A DNA stretch of 45,489 nucleotides from Prochlorococcus sp. AG-402-L18 (lineage in GTDB: Bacteria; Cyanobacteriota; Cyanobacteriia; PCC-6307; Cyanobiaceae): positions 1 to 45,489 of the forward strand of contig QCIL01000011.1 in assembly GCA_003216725.1 (NCBI GenBank), read 5' to 3'. A program made the translations under genes and the position numbers. Below, in pieces: positions 29,709-37,873 of this stretch. Below the pieces are notes generated by a model, which ran no database searches, was not told where the DNA came from, and was given only the letters and a program-made list of their open reading frames with translations. Each line of letters begins with the position of its first letter. Position 1 is the first letter of the stretch.

Positions 29709-30500
29709 ATGATTGACTTAAAAGAAATCTTAATAAATTCAAATTACAAAAAAGAAACTGAGGAATTAATAAATATTGCTAACTTAGCTTACAAACACTG
29801 GGAAACTTATTGGACTGGGTTTAATTCAACTTATGTTTGCGAGGAGATTTTAAAAGATTTTGAAAATTTAAATGATTTCAAATTTTTTATTTATGGAGGA
29901 TTCTCCTCTTCACAAAGATCTAGGATAGCTTGCTTTAGAGGAGATAGCATTCCTGAAGAGGATGCTCTAAAAAATAATTTTCCAGCTCAAGGAATAAAAA
30001 TTAATGGAAATTTTTTATTTGATAATGCTACACAAGATGATTTTAGATCCCTCTTAATTGAAAATGGGGTAAATCAAAGCAAAGTAGGAGATATATGGAC
30101 TATTGGCGATAGGGGAGCACAAGGGATAATTGATAATTTAGATATTGAGCATCTAGATGAAAAGATTTTTTATTTAAGAGACGTTAAAGTAAAAATTAAT
30201 GTATTAGGGATAGATGAATTACAAATACCTTCTGGAAGAACAAAAAAACTTGTCAATACAGTAGAAGCTTCAACAAGATTAGATGCTATAGCTTCAGCTG
30301 GCTTTAGGATATCACGAACCAAAATCATTGAAAGGATAGAAAATGGAATGCTCAGATTAAATGGAAGCAAAGTTAATAAACCAACTATTAATCTAAAAAT
30401 TGGCGACAAATTAGAACTTGAAAATAAAGGATTTATTGAAATTCTAAATTTAGAAATAACCAAAAGAGAACGATGGAAAGTTAAATTACTTAGAAAATGA
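29709..30500 (+). CDS. Photosystem II S4 domain protein (YlmH-like)
   Basis: 263 residues. This is the cyanobacterial/plastid family named photosystem II S4 domain protein, related to YlmH. The C-terminal S4 RNA-binding domain (about 185-245) is clear: RLDAIASAGFRISRTKIIERIENGMLRLNG. The N-terminal two thirds contain YGGFSSSQRSRIACFRGDSIP and GDIWTIGDRGAQGI. The family is linked to photosystem II by its name and distribution, while the fold suggests RNA or ribosome binding. ATG start directly after the upstream stop codon. tRNA-Val follows 50 bases later. Confidence 0.85.
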   Translation: MIDLKEILINSNYKKETEELINIANLAYKHWETYWTGFNSTYVCEEILKDFENLNDFKFFIYGGFSSSQRSRIACFRGDSIPEEDALKNNFPAQGIKINGNFLFDNATQDDFRSLLIENGVNQSKVGDIWTIGDRGAQGIIDNLDIEHLDEKIFYLRDVKVKINVLGIDELQIPSGRTKKLVNTVEASTRLDAIASAGFRISRTKIIERIENGMLRLNGSKVNKPTINLKIGDKLELENKGFIEILNLEITKRERWKVKLLRK

Positions 30501-30550
30501 AACGCAACCTGCTATTTTCTTATAAGGGGAATAAAAAATTTCTTCAATTT

Positions 30551-30622
30551 GGGCGATTAGCTCAGTGGTAGAGCACTACCTCGACACGGTAGTGGCCACT
30601 GGTTCGAATCCAGTATCGCCCA
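30551..30622 (+). tRNA. tRNA-Val (GAC)
   Basis: A complete cloverleaf: acceptor GGGCGAT/ATCGCCC (7 perfect pairs), D-arm GCTC/GAGC, anticodon stem CTACC/GGTAG with a 7-base loop TCGACAC, five-base variable loop, T-arm ACTGG/CCAGT with loop TTCGAAT, discriminator A at 30622. The anticodon is GAC, for valine codons GUU and GUC. CCA is not encoded. Oddity: the base before the anticodon (position 33, base 30582) is C where U is nearly universal. Confidence 0.95.
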
Positions 30623-30689
30623 TTAAAACTTTTGACGACTTAGGTTAGATCCACAGAAAATAATTTCATTTTTTAGATTATTCAAAAAG

Positions 30690-31307
30690 ATGAAACTTAA
30701 TCAAATAATTAATCTTCACAAGGGGCTCACTGCATTTGTAGTGATAGGTCTTATGATTTTTTTTGATAATTTTACAATCGCTCCCTACGTTTATTTAGCT
30801 CTGCACGGTACTTATGGATTACTTTGGCTTTTAAAAGAAAAGATATTCCCAGATCCTTATTTTAAAGAAAAAATCAATTTTTTAACTTCAGTTACTGGTT
30901 TTATTTTCCTTGGAAGTTACTGGGTTGCTCCGTACATTCTTATCTCATCTCAGAAATCTGTTCCAAATTTTGTAATAGCTGCTTCTGTATCTATAAATAT
31001 AATTGGTGTGTTTTTACACTTTGCTAGTGATGCCCAAAAATATTTTTCTCTTAAATTAAAAAAAGATCTAATTAAAGAAGGATTTTTCGAAAATATAAGG
31101 AATACAAATTATCTAGGAGAAATACTAATTTATCTATCATTCGCCATCCTCTCAATGAGTTTCGTTCCATTAGCAATTCTTGCAGTATTTTTCTCTATAG
31201 TTTTTCTCCCAAGAATGATAAAAAAAGATAAATCACTCTCAAAATATGATTCATTCGAAGAATACAAAAAGAAAAGTGGTCTTATTTTGCCTAAATTAAA
31301 TGCTTGA
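30690..31307 (+). CDS. ICMT/steroid-reductase-like membrane protein (DUF1295-type)
   Basis: 205 residues with about five hydrophobic segments. The C-terminal region resembles the isoprenylcysteine carboxyl-methyltransferase/DUF1295 superfamily: LIKEGFFENIRNTNYLGEILIYLSF and a late DSFEEYKKKSGLILPKL. These are membrane methyltransferases or reductases acting on lipid-like substrates; which reaction applies here is unknown. ATG start. It overlaps the following PPOX-type gene by 8 bases. Confidence 0.72.
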   Translation: MKLNQIINLHKGLTAFVVIGLMIFFDNFTIAPYVYLALHGTYGLLWLLKEKIFPDPYFKEKINFLTSVTGFIFLGSYWVAPYILISSQKSVPNFVIAASVSINIIGVFLHFASDAQKYFSLKLKKDLIKEGFFENIRNTNYLGEILIYLSFAILSMSFVPLAILAVFFSIVFLPRMIKKDKSLSKYDSFEEYKKKSGLILPKLNA

Positions 31308-31851
31308 TAACAACTTACCAAGTTGGAGACAAGATTTAAAATCTTCTAGAAAAAAAGAGGGTAAATTACCCTCTAATAGATGGATACAGCTTGCAACAGT
31401 TAGCGAAGAGAATGAGCCAAGATTAAGAACAGTTGTTTTCAGAGGATGGCATAAAGATAATTCAATGATAATTTTTACAGATAGAAGAAGTGAAAAGATT
31501 GGGCATTTAAAATCCAACCCTAATGCAGAAATATTATGGTTCTTTTTGAAATCCAAATCACAATATAGATTTAAAGGAAAAATACGTGAATTAATTGATA
31601 ACAAAAATTATTGGGATTCATTATCAGAAAAATCAAAATATTCTTGGTTTTGGGGGTCTCCTGGAGAGAAAATAAACCCAAAAGTCCAATCTACTCATGA
31701 AATATTATCCAATCTACCCAAGTCAGAAAATTTTGTGGTTCTAAATTTTGAAATCGATTCAGTAGATCTTCTTAAATTAGAACAGCCTGTTCATAAACGA
31801 TATCTTTGGGAAAAGGTTAAGAAATGGGAAAAAGTGGAAATAAATCCTTAA
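31300..31851 (+). CDS. FMN-dependent PPOX-type flavoprotein
   Basis: 183 residues of the pyridoxamine-5'-phosphate-oxidase-like split-barrel family, cyanobacterial subgroup related to Npun_F5749/Alr4036. Seen are NRWIQLATVSEENEPRLRTVVFRGW, the FMN-phosphate region MIIFTDRRSEKIGHLKSNPNAEILWFF, and a C-terminal VHKRYLWEKV. It may act on a pyridine or flavin-type substrate; true PdxH activity is not shown. The ATG at 31300 overlaps the preceding stop region, indicating translational coupling. Confidence 0.83.
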   Translation: MLDNNLPSWRQDLKSSRKKEGKLPSNRWIQLATVSEENEPRLRTVVFRGWHKDNSMIIFTDRRSEKIGHLKSNPNAEILWFFLKSKSQYRFKGKIRELIDNKNYWDSLSEKSKYSWFWGSPGEKINPKVQSTHEILSNLPKSENFVVLNFEIDSVDLLKLEQPVHKRYLWEKVKKWEKVEINP

Positions 31852-31925
31852 ATATTTCTAAATTGTATATTTAGGTTGAAAAAAATATAGTGATCAGTCA
31901 GTTTTAAAAAAGAAGTATTATTTAT

Positions 31926-32099
31926 ATGAATTTCTCAGAAATTCCAGAAAACCCTTTTATTTTTTTATCTTGGGTGACTGCTATAGGGCTCTTTATAAGT
32001 CTTTCTGAAGCAACGATTAAGATAAAACTTGAGAAGAGAAACAGTTATCGGAAAAGGTTAGAACTAATAAATAGTCTCTATCCTAAAAAGTTAGCTTGA
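31926..32099 (+). CDS. Small membrane protein, 57 residues
   Basis: ATG at 31926 opens a 57-residue ORF: a short N terminus (NFSEIPENP), one hydrophobic segment (FIFLSWVTAIGLFISLSEA), then a basic tail (KLEKRNSYRKRLELINSLYP). The single-span-plus-basic-tail layout and the LESLYP/INSLYP-type ending resemble the 78-residue protein at 42620. Its last 9 bases overlap the convergent DoxX gene. Function unknown. Confidence 0.6.
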   Translation: MNFSEIPENPFIFLSWVTAIGLFISLSEATIKIKLEKRNSYRKRLELINSLYPKKLA

Positions 32100-32642
32100 A
32101 GTATCTGAAAGTATGTTTGCTTGCAGGAATTGAAACAAACCACCCTTGCTTGTTTCTTCTTTAACTTCAACTTGCTTAGAAGGTTTAACTTTTGTTGAAG
32201 GTATAGTTTCCTTTTCATCTTCTGATTTCAAAATTCTGATGATGACTTCATCCAAGGAAAAATTACCAGGCCCTGTTAATGCAATTGAAGTTGCTGAAGC
32301 GAAATACAAAAGTAAAAGCTCTAGTAAGAAAATATTAAAACCTGAAGTAACAAGTGCATGATATATAGCTACAGAAATTGTTCCAACAATTGCCAAAGCT
32401 CCAAATCTTGTAGCTAAGCCGATAATTAGTAACCAACTACCACCTATTTCTGAAAACGCCGCTATGTATGATAAAAATATTGGGAATGGAAGATGTAATG
32501 GCCTGACAAAAGCATCAGCGAAATTTTCTATATTTGCTAATTTTTCATATCCGTGATGAATAAGAACAGTCCCAGTTATAACTCTAAGAATTAATAAAGC
32601 AGTATCTTTGCTAAACGACTTGGTAAGAATTGTTGAAAGCAC
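32091..32642 (-). CDS. DoxX family membrane protein
   Basis: 183 residues with four hydrophobic segments and the DoxX family pattern: LILRVITGTVLIHHGYEKLANIENFADAFV, PFPIFLSYIAAFSEIGGSWLLIIGLATRFGA and GPGNFSLDEVI. DoxX proteins are small membrane proteins, some involved in redox or thiol stress. The C-terminal 45 residues are a charged linker rich in K and E (STKVKPSKQVEVKEETSK). GTG start at 32642. Confidence 0.82.
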   Translation of the reverse strand: MLSTILTKSFSKDTALLILRVITGTVLIHHGYEKLANIENFADAFVRPLHLPFPIFLSYIAAFSEIGGSWLLIIGLATRFGALAIVGTISVAIYHALVTSGFNIFLLELLLLYFASATSIALTGPGNFSLDEVIIRILKSEDEKETIPSTKVKPSKQVEVKEETSKGGLFQFLQANILSDTSS

Positions 32643-32720
32643 TATAAAAAAATTATCCTTAAGTAAAAATAACTAGTCACAGTATCCATCGTGGATTTAA
32701 GAGCAAAAGTCGCGCCTAAA

Positions 32721-32736
32721 TAAGTATTTATACTTA
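32721..32736. repeat. Perfect inverted repeat between DoxX and photolyase-like genes
   Basis: TAAGTAT-TT-ATACTTA, a perfect 7-base inverted repeat around two T. It lies 79 bases upstream of the DoxX start and 42 bases downstream of the photolyase-like stop (both minus strand). It could be an operator or the stem of a weak terminator. No T-tract of intrinsic-terminator type follows. Confidence 0.4.
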
Positions 32737-32777
32737 ATTACCGAAAGGGTTATTTTCTGATTAGGAATTCAACTAAG

Positions 32778-33932
32778 TTAAAAATTATGTTTTGAATAAT
32801 TTTCTAATATTCTCTTATTTATTTTTGGAATATTTTCTTTAAATTTGAAAAAACCTTTTTTAGCAAATTTCCAAGCAAATAAATCTTCATCCCTCACAAG
32901 ATTAAAAATTTTTTTATGGTGTAAATTTTTAAACTCAGTTATGAAATCATAATTTTCTCCCACTCCAGGATAAATAATGTCTATTTCGTTGGTATTTTTA
33001 AAAGTATTTTTCAGTGAATAAGGATCAATCTGTTCAACATTATCAAAATCCTCTACAAATTCAGAGACCAAATCTTGTTTAAATTTCAAGACAGATTCAG
33101 ACAATTTAATTTGTCTTTGTTCATTTTTTAAAAGGATAATGAATACTTTTTTATAGCTTGTAAGTAAATTTTTTAGGGATGCAAGGTGCAGATCATTTTC
33201 AAACATAATCAGATTATCTGATTTAGGATACATATCATTTTTATAAATCTCATCTTCTAATGGTATTTGATTAGATTCTTCAAGAAAAATTTGTTGATTA
33301 CTTATTTTTTCTGCATTAAATCTATTATTTGAAAATTTTCTGAGGTTTGATGATGAAAAAAGATATTGTTTTCCCTTCGTTTGCAATCCTCCGACCCATC
33401 TCCAGCTAAGGAGATTAGATGCAGCATCACCATCAAAAAGATATTTAAAGAAAAACTTTGCTCCCAATTGCCATGGAAGGCCTAAATTAAATATCCAAGT
33501 ACTCGCAAACCACATTCTTGTATGGTTATGCAAATAGTTGTACTGCTTTAATTCATGGACCCAAGAATTAAAAAAATCTAATTCTGTATTGCCATTAATT
33601 GCACTTTCATATAGCTCATAATCAAAATCGAGATTATTTTCTGAAATAAAATTTCTCCAAACTTTAGGTCTATTTTCCATCCACCCTTTCCAGTAAACTC
33701 TCCAAAATATTTCTTCAACAAATTTATTTGCATTTTTGATTTTGTACTTACTTTTAATATCATGAATCAGATCATATTCCGATAAAATTCTATGACTAAT
33801 AAAAGGCGATAATTTTGAAACTGAACTTTCGTTATTTGGCCCAAAATCAAAATTTCTTAATTTTGCATAATCATTAATTTTGTATTTCGCAAAATTTTCC
33901 CAAGTATTTTGGGCTTTTAATAAAAATGACAT
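32778..33932 (-). CDS. Photolyase/cryptochrome-like protein with FAD domain first
   Basis: 384 residues. Residues 1-215 match the FAD-binding catalytic domain of DNA photolyases and cryptochromes: FVEEIFWRVYWKGWMENRP (72-90), then LHNHTRMWFASTWIFNLGLPW (134-154) and LFDGDAASNLLSWRWVGG (165-182). The usual N-terminal antenna domain is missing from the front. Residues 238-384 instead look like that alpha/beta domain placed at the C terminus: LIMFENDLHL, VFIILLKNEQ, EIDIIYPGVGENYDFI and DEDLFAWKFAKKGFFKFKENIP. So this appears to be a domain-swapped photolyase homologue. Repair activity and chromophore are unknown. ATG start. Confidence 0.8.
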   Translation of the reverse strand: MSFLLKAQNTWENFAKYKINDYAKLRNFDFGPNNESSVSKLSPFISHRILSEYDLIHDIKSKYKIKNANKFVEEIFWRVYWKGWMENRPKVWRNFISENNLDFDYELYESAINGNTELDFFNSWVHELKQYNYLHNHTRMWFASTWIFNLGLPWQLGAKFFFKYLFDGDAASNLLSWRWVGGLQTKGKQYLFSSSNLRKFSNNRFNAEKISNQQIFLEESNQIPLEDEIYKNDMYPKSDNLIMFENDLHLASLKNLLTSYKKVFIILLKNEQRQIKLSESVLKFKQDLVSEFVEDFDNVEQIDPYSLKNTFKNTNEIDIIYPGVGENYDFITEFKNLHHKKIFNLVRDEDLFAWKFAKKGFFKFKENIPKINKRILENYSKHNF

Positions 33933-34081
33933 TTTCTCATAACTTTAAAAAATTTTTTTTTGTATTGATAGAAAATTCAAAATTCGCCTGCAAATTAATT
34001 CTTAAAATTTTCTATTTCACTTTTAGGTAAATATGTTTGATTAAAGTATTTAATTTAAACGTCTTATCAGTACATTTTATA

Positions 34082-34107
34082 CTCCTAAATCGCTCTCTGC
34101 GTAGGAG
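34082..34107. promoter_or_regulatory. GC-rich hairpin between photolyase-like and ligase-like genes
   Basis: CTCCTA (34082-34087) pairs with TAGGAG (34102-34107), and inside it CGC (34091-34093) pairs with GCG (34099-34101), leaving an AAT bulge and a TCTCT loop: nine pairs in a 275-base gap that is otherwise extremely AT-rich. No T-tract follows. The TAGGAGGAT strand resembles a ribosome-binding site but no sizeable ORF follows at the right distance. It may be a 5' leader structure or a small RNA. Nothing else is visible in the gap. Confidence 0.4.
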
Positions 34108-34207
34108 GATATTTAGTGGTCAATTACTTTTAAAATCTAATTTTAATTTTCAAATCTTTACTCAAATGATTTTTCTAAAAGATTTTTAAATATTTATCAA
34201 AATTATT

Positions 34208-34957
34208 ATGAATAATTTATTAGTTAGAAATGTTAAGTATCTAGATGAACAATACAGATTAGGTGAAGGCATAATTTCGGATGATGCATTTAAGCAACTT
34301 GAAAAGCTCTTTATTCCTGTTGATCCAGAGCCTGACTACTTTAATCAAAAAAATAATAAACTTTTGCCAAAATTAGCTAAAGAAAACTATAAAGAATTTT
34401 TGGAAAGTTTATTAACAAAAACAAGATTAAGCATTCAACCAAAAATTGATGGTTGTGCTGTTGCAATTAGATATATAGATGGCAAATTTAATAAAGCTAT
34501 TACAAAAAAAGGATTAGATGTCTCAAGCAAAATTAAACAAATTAAAAATGTCCCCGATTGTATTCCTATCAAACGAGATTTTCAAATTAGAGGTGAACTA
34601 TACTCTACAAACCAAGTTGCCGGCATTTCCCAAAGAATTACAAGAAAATACCTCAATGATAAGAAAGGGATTGGAGAAAGTCTCCGCTTTTGCTGTTTCC
34701 AAATACTTAATGGAAGACTTAATCAATACGAAACCCTTAACTATCTTAAAAAATGTGGCTTCAGCACCCCTGATAGTTACTTCACAAATCATACAAGCGA
34801 AATCCAAATATATAAAAAAAATTGGTTAGAGAGAAAAATATTTGCGAAATATCCAACTAACGGGATAGTTATAAAAATAAATAGTAGGAAATTACAGTTA
34901 CTTAGAGAGAAAAGTTTATCTCAAAATAACGAATGGCAATATGCAATTCAAAAATAA
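34208..34957 (+). CDS. Stand-alone NAD+-dependent DNA ligase adenylation domain
   Basis: 249 residues. It matches the adenylation (nucleotidyltransferase) domain of LigA: motif I PKIDG with catalytic K79, motif III RGE with E130, motif IV NGIVIKI with K223, and motif V EWQYAIQK with K249. K249 is the very last residue. The N-terminal 35 residues (YRLGEGIISDDAFKQLEKL) resemble the NMN-binding Ia domain. The OB fold, zinc finger, HhH and BRCT domains of full LigA are absent. It may ligate nicks, only adenylate a substrate, or act on RNA. Divergent from the photolyase-like gene. ATG start. Confidence 0.82.
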   Translation: MNNLLVRNVKYLDEQYRLGEGIISDDAFKQLEKLFIPVDPEPDYFNQKNNKLLPKLAKENYKEFLESLLTKTRLSIQPKIDGCAVAIRYIDGKFNKAITKKGLDVSSKIKQIKNVPDCIPIKRDFQIRGELYSTNQVAGISQRITRKYLNDKKGIGESLRFCCFQILNGRLNQYETLNYLKKCGFSTPDSYFTNHTSEIQIYKKNWLERKIFAKYPTNGIVIKINSRKLQLLREKSLSQNNEWQYAIQK

Positions 34958-35065
34958 TATTAAATAGTAACTTCAAAAAGAGCTCACGATACTTACTTCC
35001 AGTATTTACAGTGTAAAAGTAATTAAATTTTGGTTAAATTCCAAAGTAATTTGCAGGATTACTAA

Positions 35066-35995
35066 ATGACTGCCACTATTTCAAGACCTAAAATCTCTAA
35101 CTGGGAAACATCTAATATTCCAAACCTTACAGGCAAAACAGCGCTAATTACTGGTGCTAATAGTGGTCTTGGATACTACACTGCAAAGGCCTTAGCAGAA
35201 AAAAATGCTCATGTTGTTATAGCTTGTAGATCGCTTGAAAAAGCTAATCAAACTATCAAAAAACTTAAAGGTCTTAATCCTGAAGGATTATTTACACCTT
35301 TAGAATTAGATTTATCAGATTTAAAAAATATTGTTGAAGTGCAGTCCAAAATTTTTGATAATTTTGAAAATTTGGATTTACTGATAAATAATGCAGGCAT
35401 TATGCATCCGCCTAAAACTCTTAGTGCCCAGGGATATGAAATACAATTTGCAGTTAATCATTTAGCTCACATGCTTTTGACGCTAAAGCTGCTTCCAATT
35501 ATTGAAAAAAAAGAAGAATCTAGAATAGTGACGGTTACTTCTGGAGCACAATTTTTTGGCAAAGTTGGTTGGAAAAATCTTAAAGCTGAGAACTATTACA
35601 ACAAATGGGAATCTTACTCTAATAGCAAATTGGCAAATGTAATGTTTGCTTTGGAACTAAATGAAAACTTAAAGCACAAAAATATACTTTCTTTAGCGGC
35701 TCACCCAGGAATTGCAAAAACAAATCTCTTTACTGCTCAAAAACCTAATCCTAGTCCATTAGAAATTTTCTCCTTGGAATTATTTAGCCCTATTTTTCAA
35801 ACTGCTGAGATGGGTGCTTTACCTCAACTTTTTGCATCTACTTCACCAGATGCAAGAGGCGGTGACCATTATGGTCCAAGATTTAATTTCAGAGGTCATC
35901 CAAAACTATCCCCTACTTCTCCTTTCGCTATGAATAAAAAGGAAAGAAAAAATTTATGGGAGAAAAGCCTTGAAATACTTAGTAACTTCTTATAA
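35066..35995 (+). CDS. Short-chain dehydrogenase/reductase
   Basis: 309 residues of the SDR superfamily: NAD(P)-binding TGANSGLGYYTAKAL (about 29-43), CRS specificity turn (VVIACRSLEKA), NNAGIM, and the catalytic SYSNSKLAN (YxxxK). The extended C-terminal part and overall pattern resemble the retinol dehydrogenase/protochlorophyllide-reductase-like branch. The substrate is not predictable and it is not POR by sequence length or motifs. ATG start. It converges with the next gene, with a 6-base overlap. Confidence 0.88.
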   Translation: MTATISRPKISNWETSNIPNLTGKTALITGANSGLGYYTAKALAEKNAHVVIACRSLEKANQTIKKLKGLNPEGLFTPLELDLSDLKNIVEVQSKIFDNFENLDLLINNAGIMHPPKTLSAQGYEIQFAVNHLAHMLLTLKLLPIIEKKEESRIVTVTSGAQFFGKVGWKNLKAENYYNKWESYSNSKLANVMFALELNENLKHKNILSLAAHPGIAKTNLFTAQKPNPSPLEIFSLELFSPIFQTAEMGALPQLFASTSPDARGGDHYGPRFNFRGHPKLSPTSPFAMNKKERKNLWEKSLEILSNFL

Positions 35996-36256
35996 ATTTT
36001 TCATTTTTACTAACTTTAGAAAATACTTCAAGATATGTAATTCACTCTCTGAGAGTTTCATAAATTCTGTTAAGGCATCATAATTTTTTTCATCAATTTT
36101 TTTTGACAATTTAATTAAACTATCATGGTTTTCATTAACAAAGCGCTCAGCAATCTGAGACGGAGTTAAACCCTGTTCAATTAATTCACCTGGAACATTT
36201 TTCTCCCACTTTTCATAAAACCAAGAGAACCAATATTTTGCAGTATTTTCTTCCAT
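35990..36256 (-). CDS. Conserved hypothetical protein, 88 residues
   Basis: A small soluble, helical protein without recognised domain. The start is aromatic (KYWFSWFYEKWEKNVPGELIEQG), and the stretch LTPSQIAERFVNENHDSL looks like a helix-turn-helix-sized unit but is too short to call. ATG start at 36256; overlaps the SDR stop by 6 bases. Divergent from murD with about 100 bases between the starts. Confidence 0.6.
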   Translation of the reverse strand: MEENTAKYWFSWFYEKWEKNVPGELIEQGLTPSQIAERFVNENHDSLIKLSKKIDEKNYDALTEFMKLSESELHILKYFLKLVKMKNL

Positions 36257-36356
36257 TAATTAACTTTTCTTTGGCAAATACTATCAATACTTGAGAAAGA
36301 TCTCATTATTGAATTACCCCTTAAACACAATTAATATAAATGCAATTATAAATTTA

Positions 36357-37787
36357 ATGATAGATAATCATTCTAGTCAAGAAAATATTAATCTTGTAAT
36401 TGGATTAGGTAAATCTGGATTTTGGGCTGCCAAGTATTTGAGAAGTATCAATAAGAGAGTAATTGTTTGGGAAAGTAAAGATGGGATAGAATTCTTAGAA
36501 AGAAAAACAGAATTAGAAGAGCTTAATATACTAGTTTTTTTGAATAAAGAATTTGTATTTGAAGAAATTCAACCTTTTGTGAAAGAGATCGAATCTGTTG
36601 TTGTAAGTCCATCAATACCTTATGACCATATAACTATTATTGAATTAAAAAAAAAGGGAATTAAAGTAATTGGAGAAATTAATGTTGCATGGGAAATTTT
36701 AAAAGACACAAATTGGATAGGTATTACTGGCACTAATGGCAAGACTACTGTTACTCATCTACTAAGCCATATACTCTGTGATACTGGATTATATGCTCCT
36801 TTTGCTGGAAATATTGGTACACCTTTATGTAAATATGCTCACTTCAAAAAACATGAAAAAATTGATTGGGTTGTAGCTGAATTAAGCAGTTATCAAATAG
36901 AAATATCTCCAGAAGTAAAACCTAATATTGGAATATGGACAACCTTCACAGAAGATCATCTTGAAAGACATAAAACACTTGAAAACTATTTCAACATAAA
37001 AAAAAGCTTGCTAGAAAAATCTGATTTTAGAATTTATAATTATGACGATAAAAACCTAAGAAATCACTACAGTTCGCTATCAAGAGGGGTTTGGATAACA
37101 ACTAGTTTCGATAAATCAAATTTTATTAAATGCGATTATTGGATAGATGATCAAGCATACATTGTTGAGAGAGGAAAGAAATTATTCAAACTTGAACATT
37201 TTTCTTTAAAAGGAATGCATAATCTTCAAAATCTTTTATTGGTAATTGCAGCAGCAAGAAAAGTTGGATTATCTGGGAAGAAAATTAAAGATTCTTTATC
37301 TAATTACAAACAATTACCCCATAGGATGGAAACAATTTATAAAAATAATGGTCTGGAAATAATTAATGATAGTAAAGCTACAAATTTTGACTCATCTATT
37401 GCAGGAATAAGTTCAATTGAAGGTCAAATAATAATCATTGCTGGGGGTAGATTAAAAGGGTATGAATATAGTGAGTGGATCAAAGTTTTAAAGAAAAAAG
37501 TTAAATGTGTTTTCCTTTTTGGAGAAAGCTCAAAAGTCCTCAAAATGGCGCTTATTAATGAAGGATTTAAAAAAAATATTTTTGAATTTTCAGAACTGAA
37601 AGAGCTTTTAAATTTTGTTTTTCATTATTTACAAAATAATAAGGTTGGAACATTATTATTCTCACCTTCATGCTCTAGTTTTGATCAATTTAAAAATTAT
37701 GAAGAGCGTGGAGATTATTTCAAAAAACTAATAAGTGAAAAATTAAAGTTTAATAAATCCATTTTTTGTTCAAGTATCATTTCGTAA
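36357..37787 (+). CDS. murD: UDP-N-acetylmuramoylalanine-D-glutamate ligase
   Basis: About 476 residues from the preferred ATG at 36357. A TTG at 36291 would add 22 residues that are not conserved-looking. MurD adds D-glutamate to UDP-MurNAc-L-Ala in peptidoglycan synthesis. Motifs: N-terminal [14 protein letters not shown]-loop [68 protein letters not shown] and [20 protein letters not shown] near the end. Confidence 0.95.
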   Translation: MIDNHSSQENINLVIGLGKSGFWAAKYLRSINKRVIVWESKDGIEFLERKTELEELNILVFLNKEFVFEEIQPFVKEIESVVVSPSIPYDHITIIELKKKGIKVIGEINVAWEILKDTNWIGITGTNGKTTVTHLLSHILCDTGLYAPFAGNIGTPLCKYAHFKKHEKIDWVVAELSSYQIEISPEVKPNIGIWTTFTEDHLERHKTLENYFNIKKSLLEKSDFRIYNYDDKNLRNHYSSLSRGVWITTSFDKSNFIKCDYWIDDQAYIVERGKKLFKLEHFSLKGMHNLQNLLLVIAAARKVGLSGKKIKDSLSNYKQLPHRMETIYKNNGLEIINDSKATNFDSSIAGISSIEGQIIIIAGGRLKGYEYSEWIKVLKKKVKCVFLFGESSKVLKMALINEGFKKNIFEFSELKELLNFVFHYLQNNKVGTLLFSPSCSSFDQFKNYEERGDYFKKLISEKLKFNKSIFCSSIIS

Positions 37788-37873
37788 TTTTCAGGTCGGT
37801 CATCACAACCGTCTCCCCTCTAGCAAATATTCACTTAATTAGTTAAATTCTGACTATAAATTAATTACTAGTG

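Noticed and set aside
32753..32777. A terminator for the photolyase-like gene
   Set aside because: No stable stem followed by a T-tract is visible directly after the stop on the minus strand.
34518..34829. A 103-residue ORF inside the ligase-like gene in another frame
   Set aside because: It is a shadow frame; the ligase motifs are all in the other frame.
37788..37870. A small RNA or terminator after murD
   Set aside because: The GC-rich patch offers only a 4-pair stem (CGGT/ACCG), too weak to support a call.
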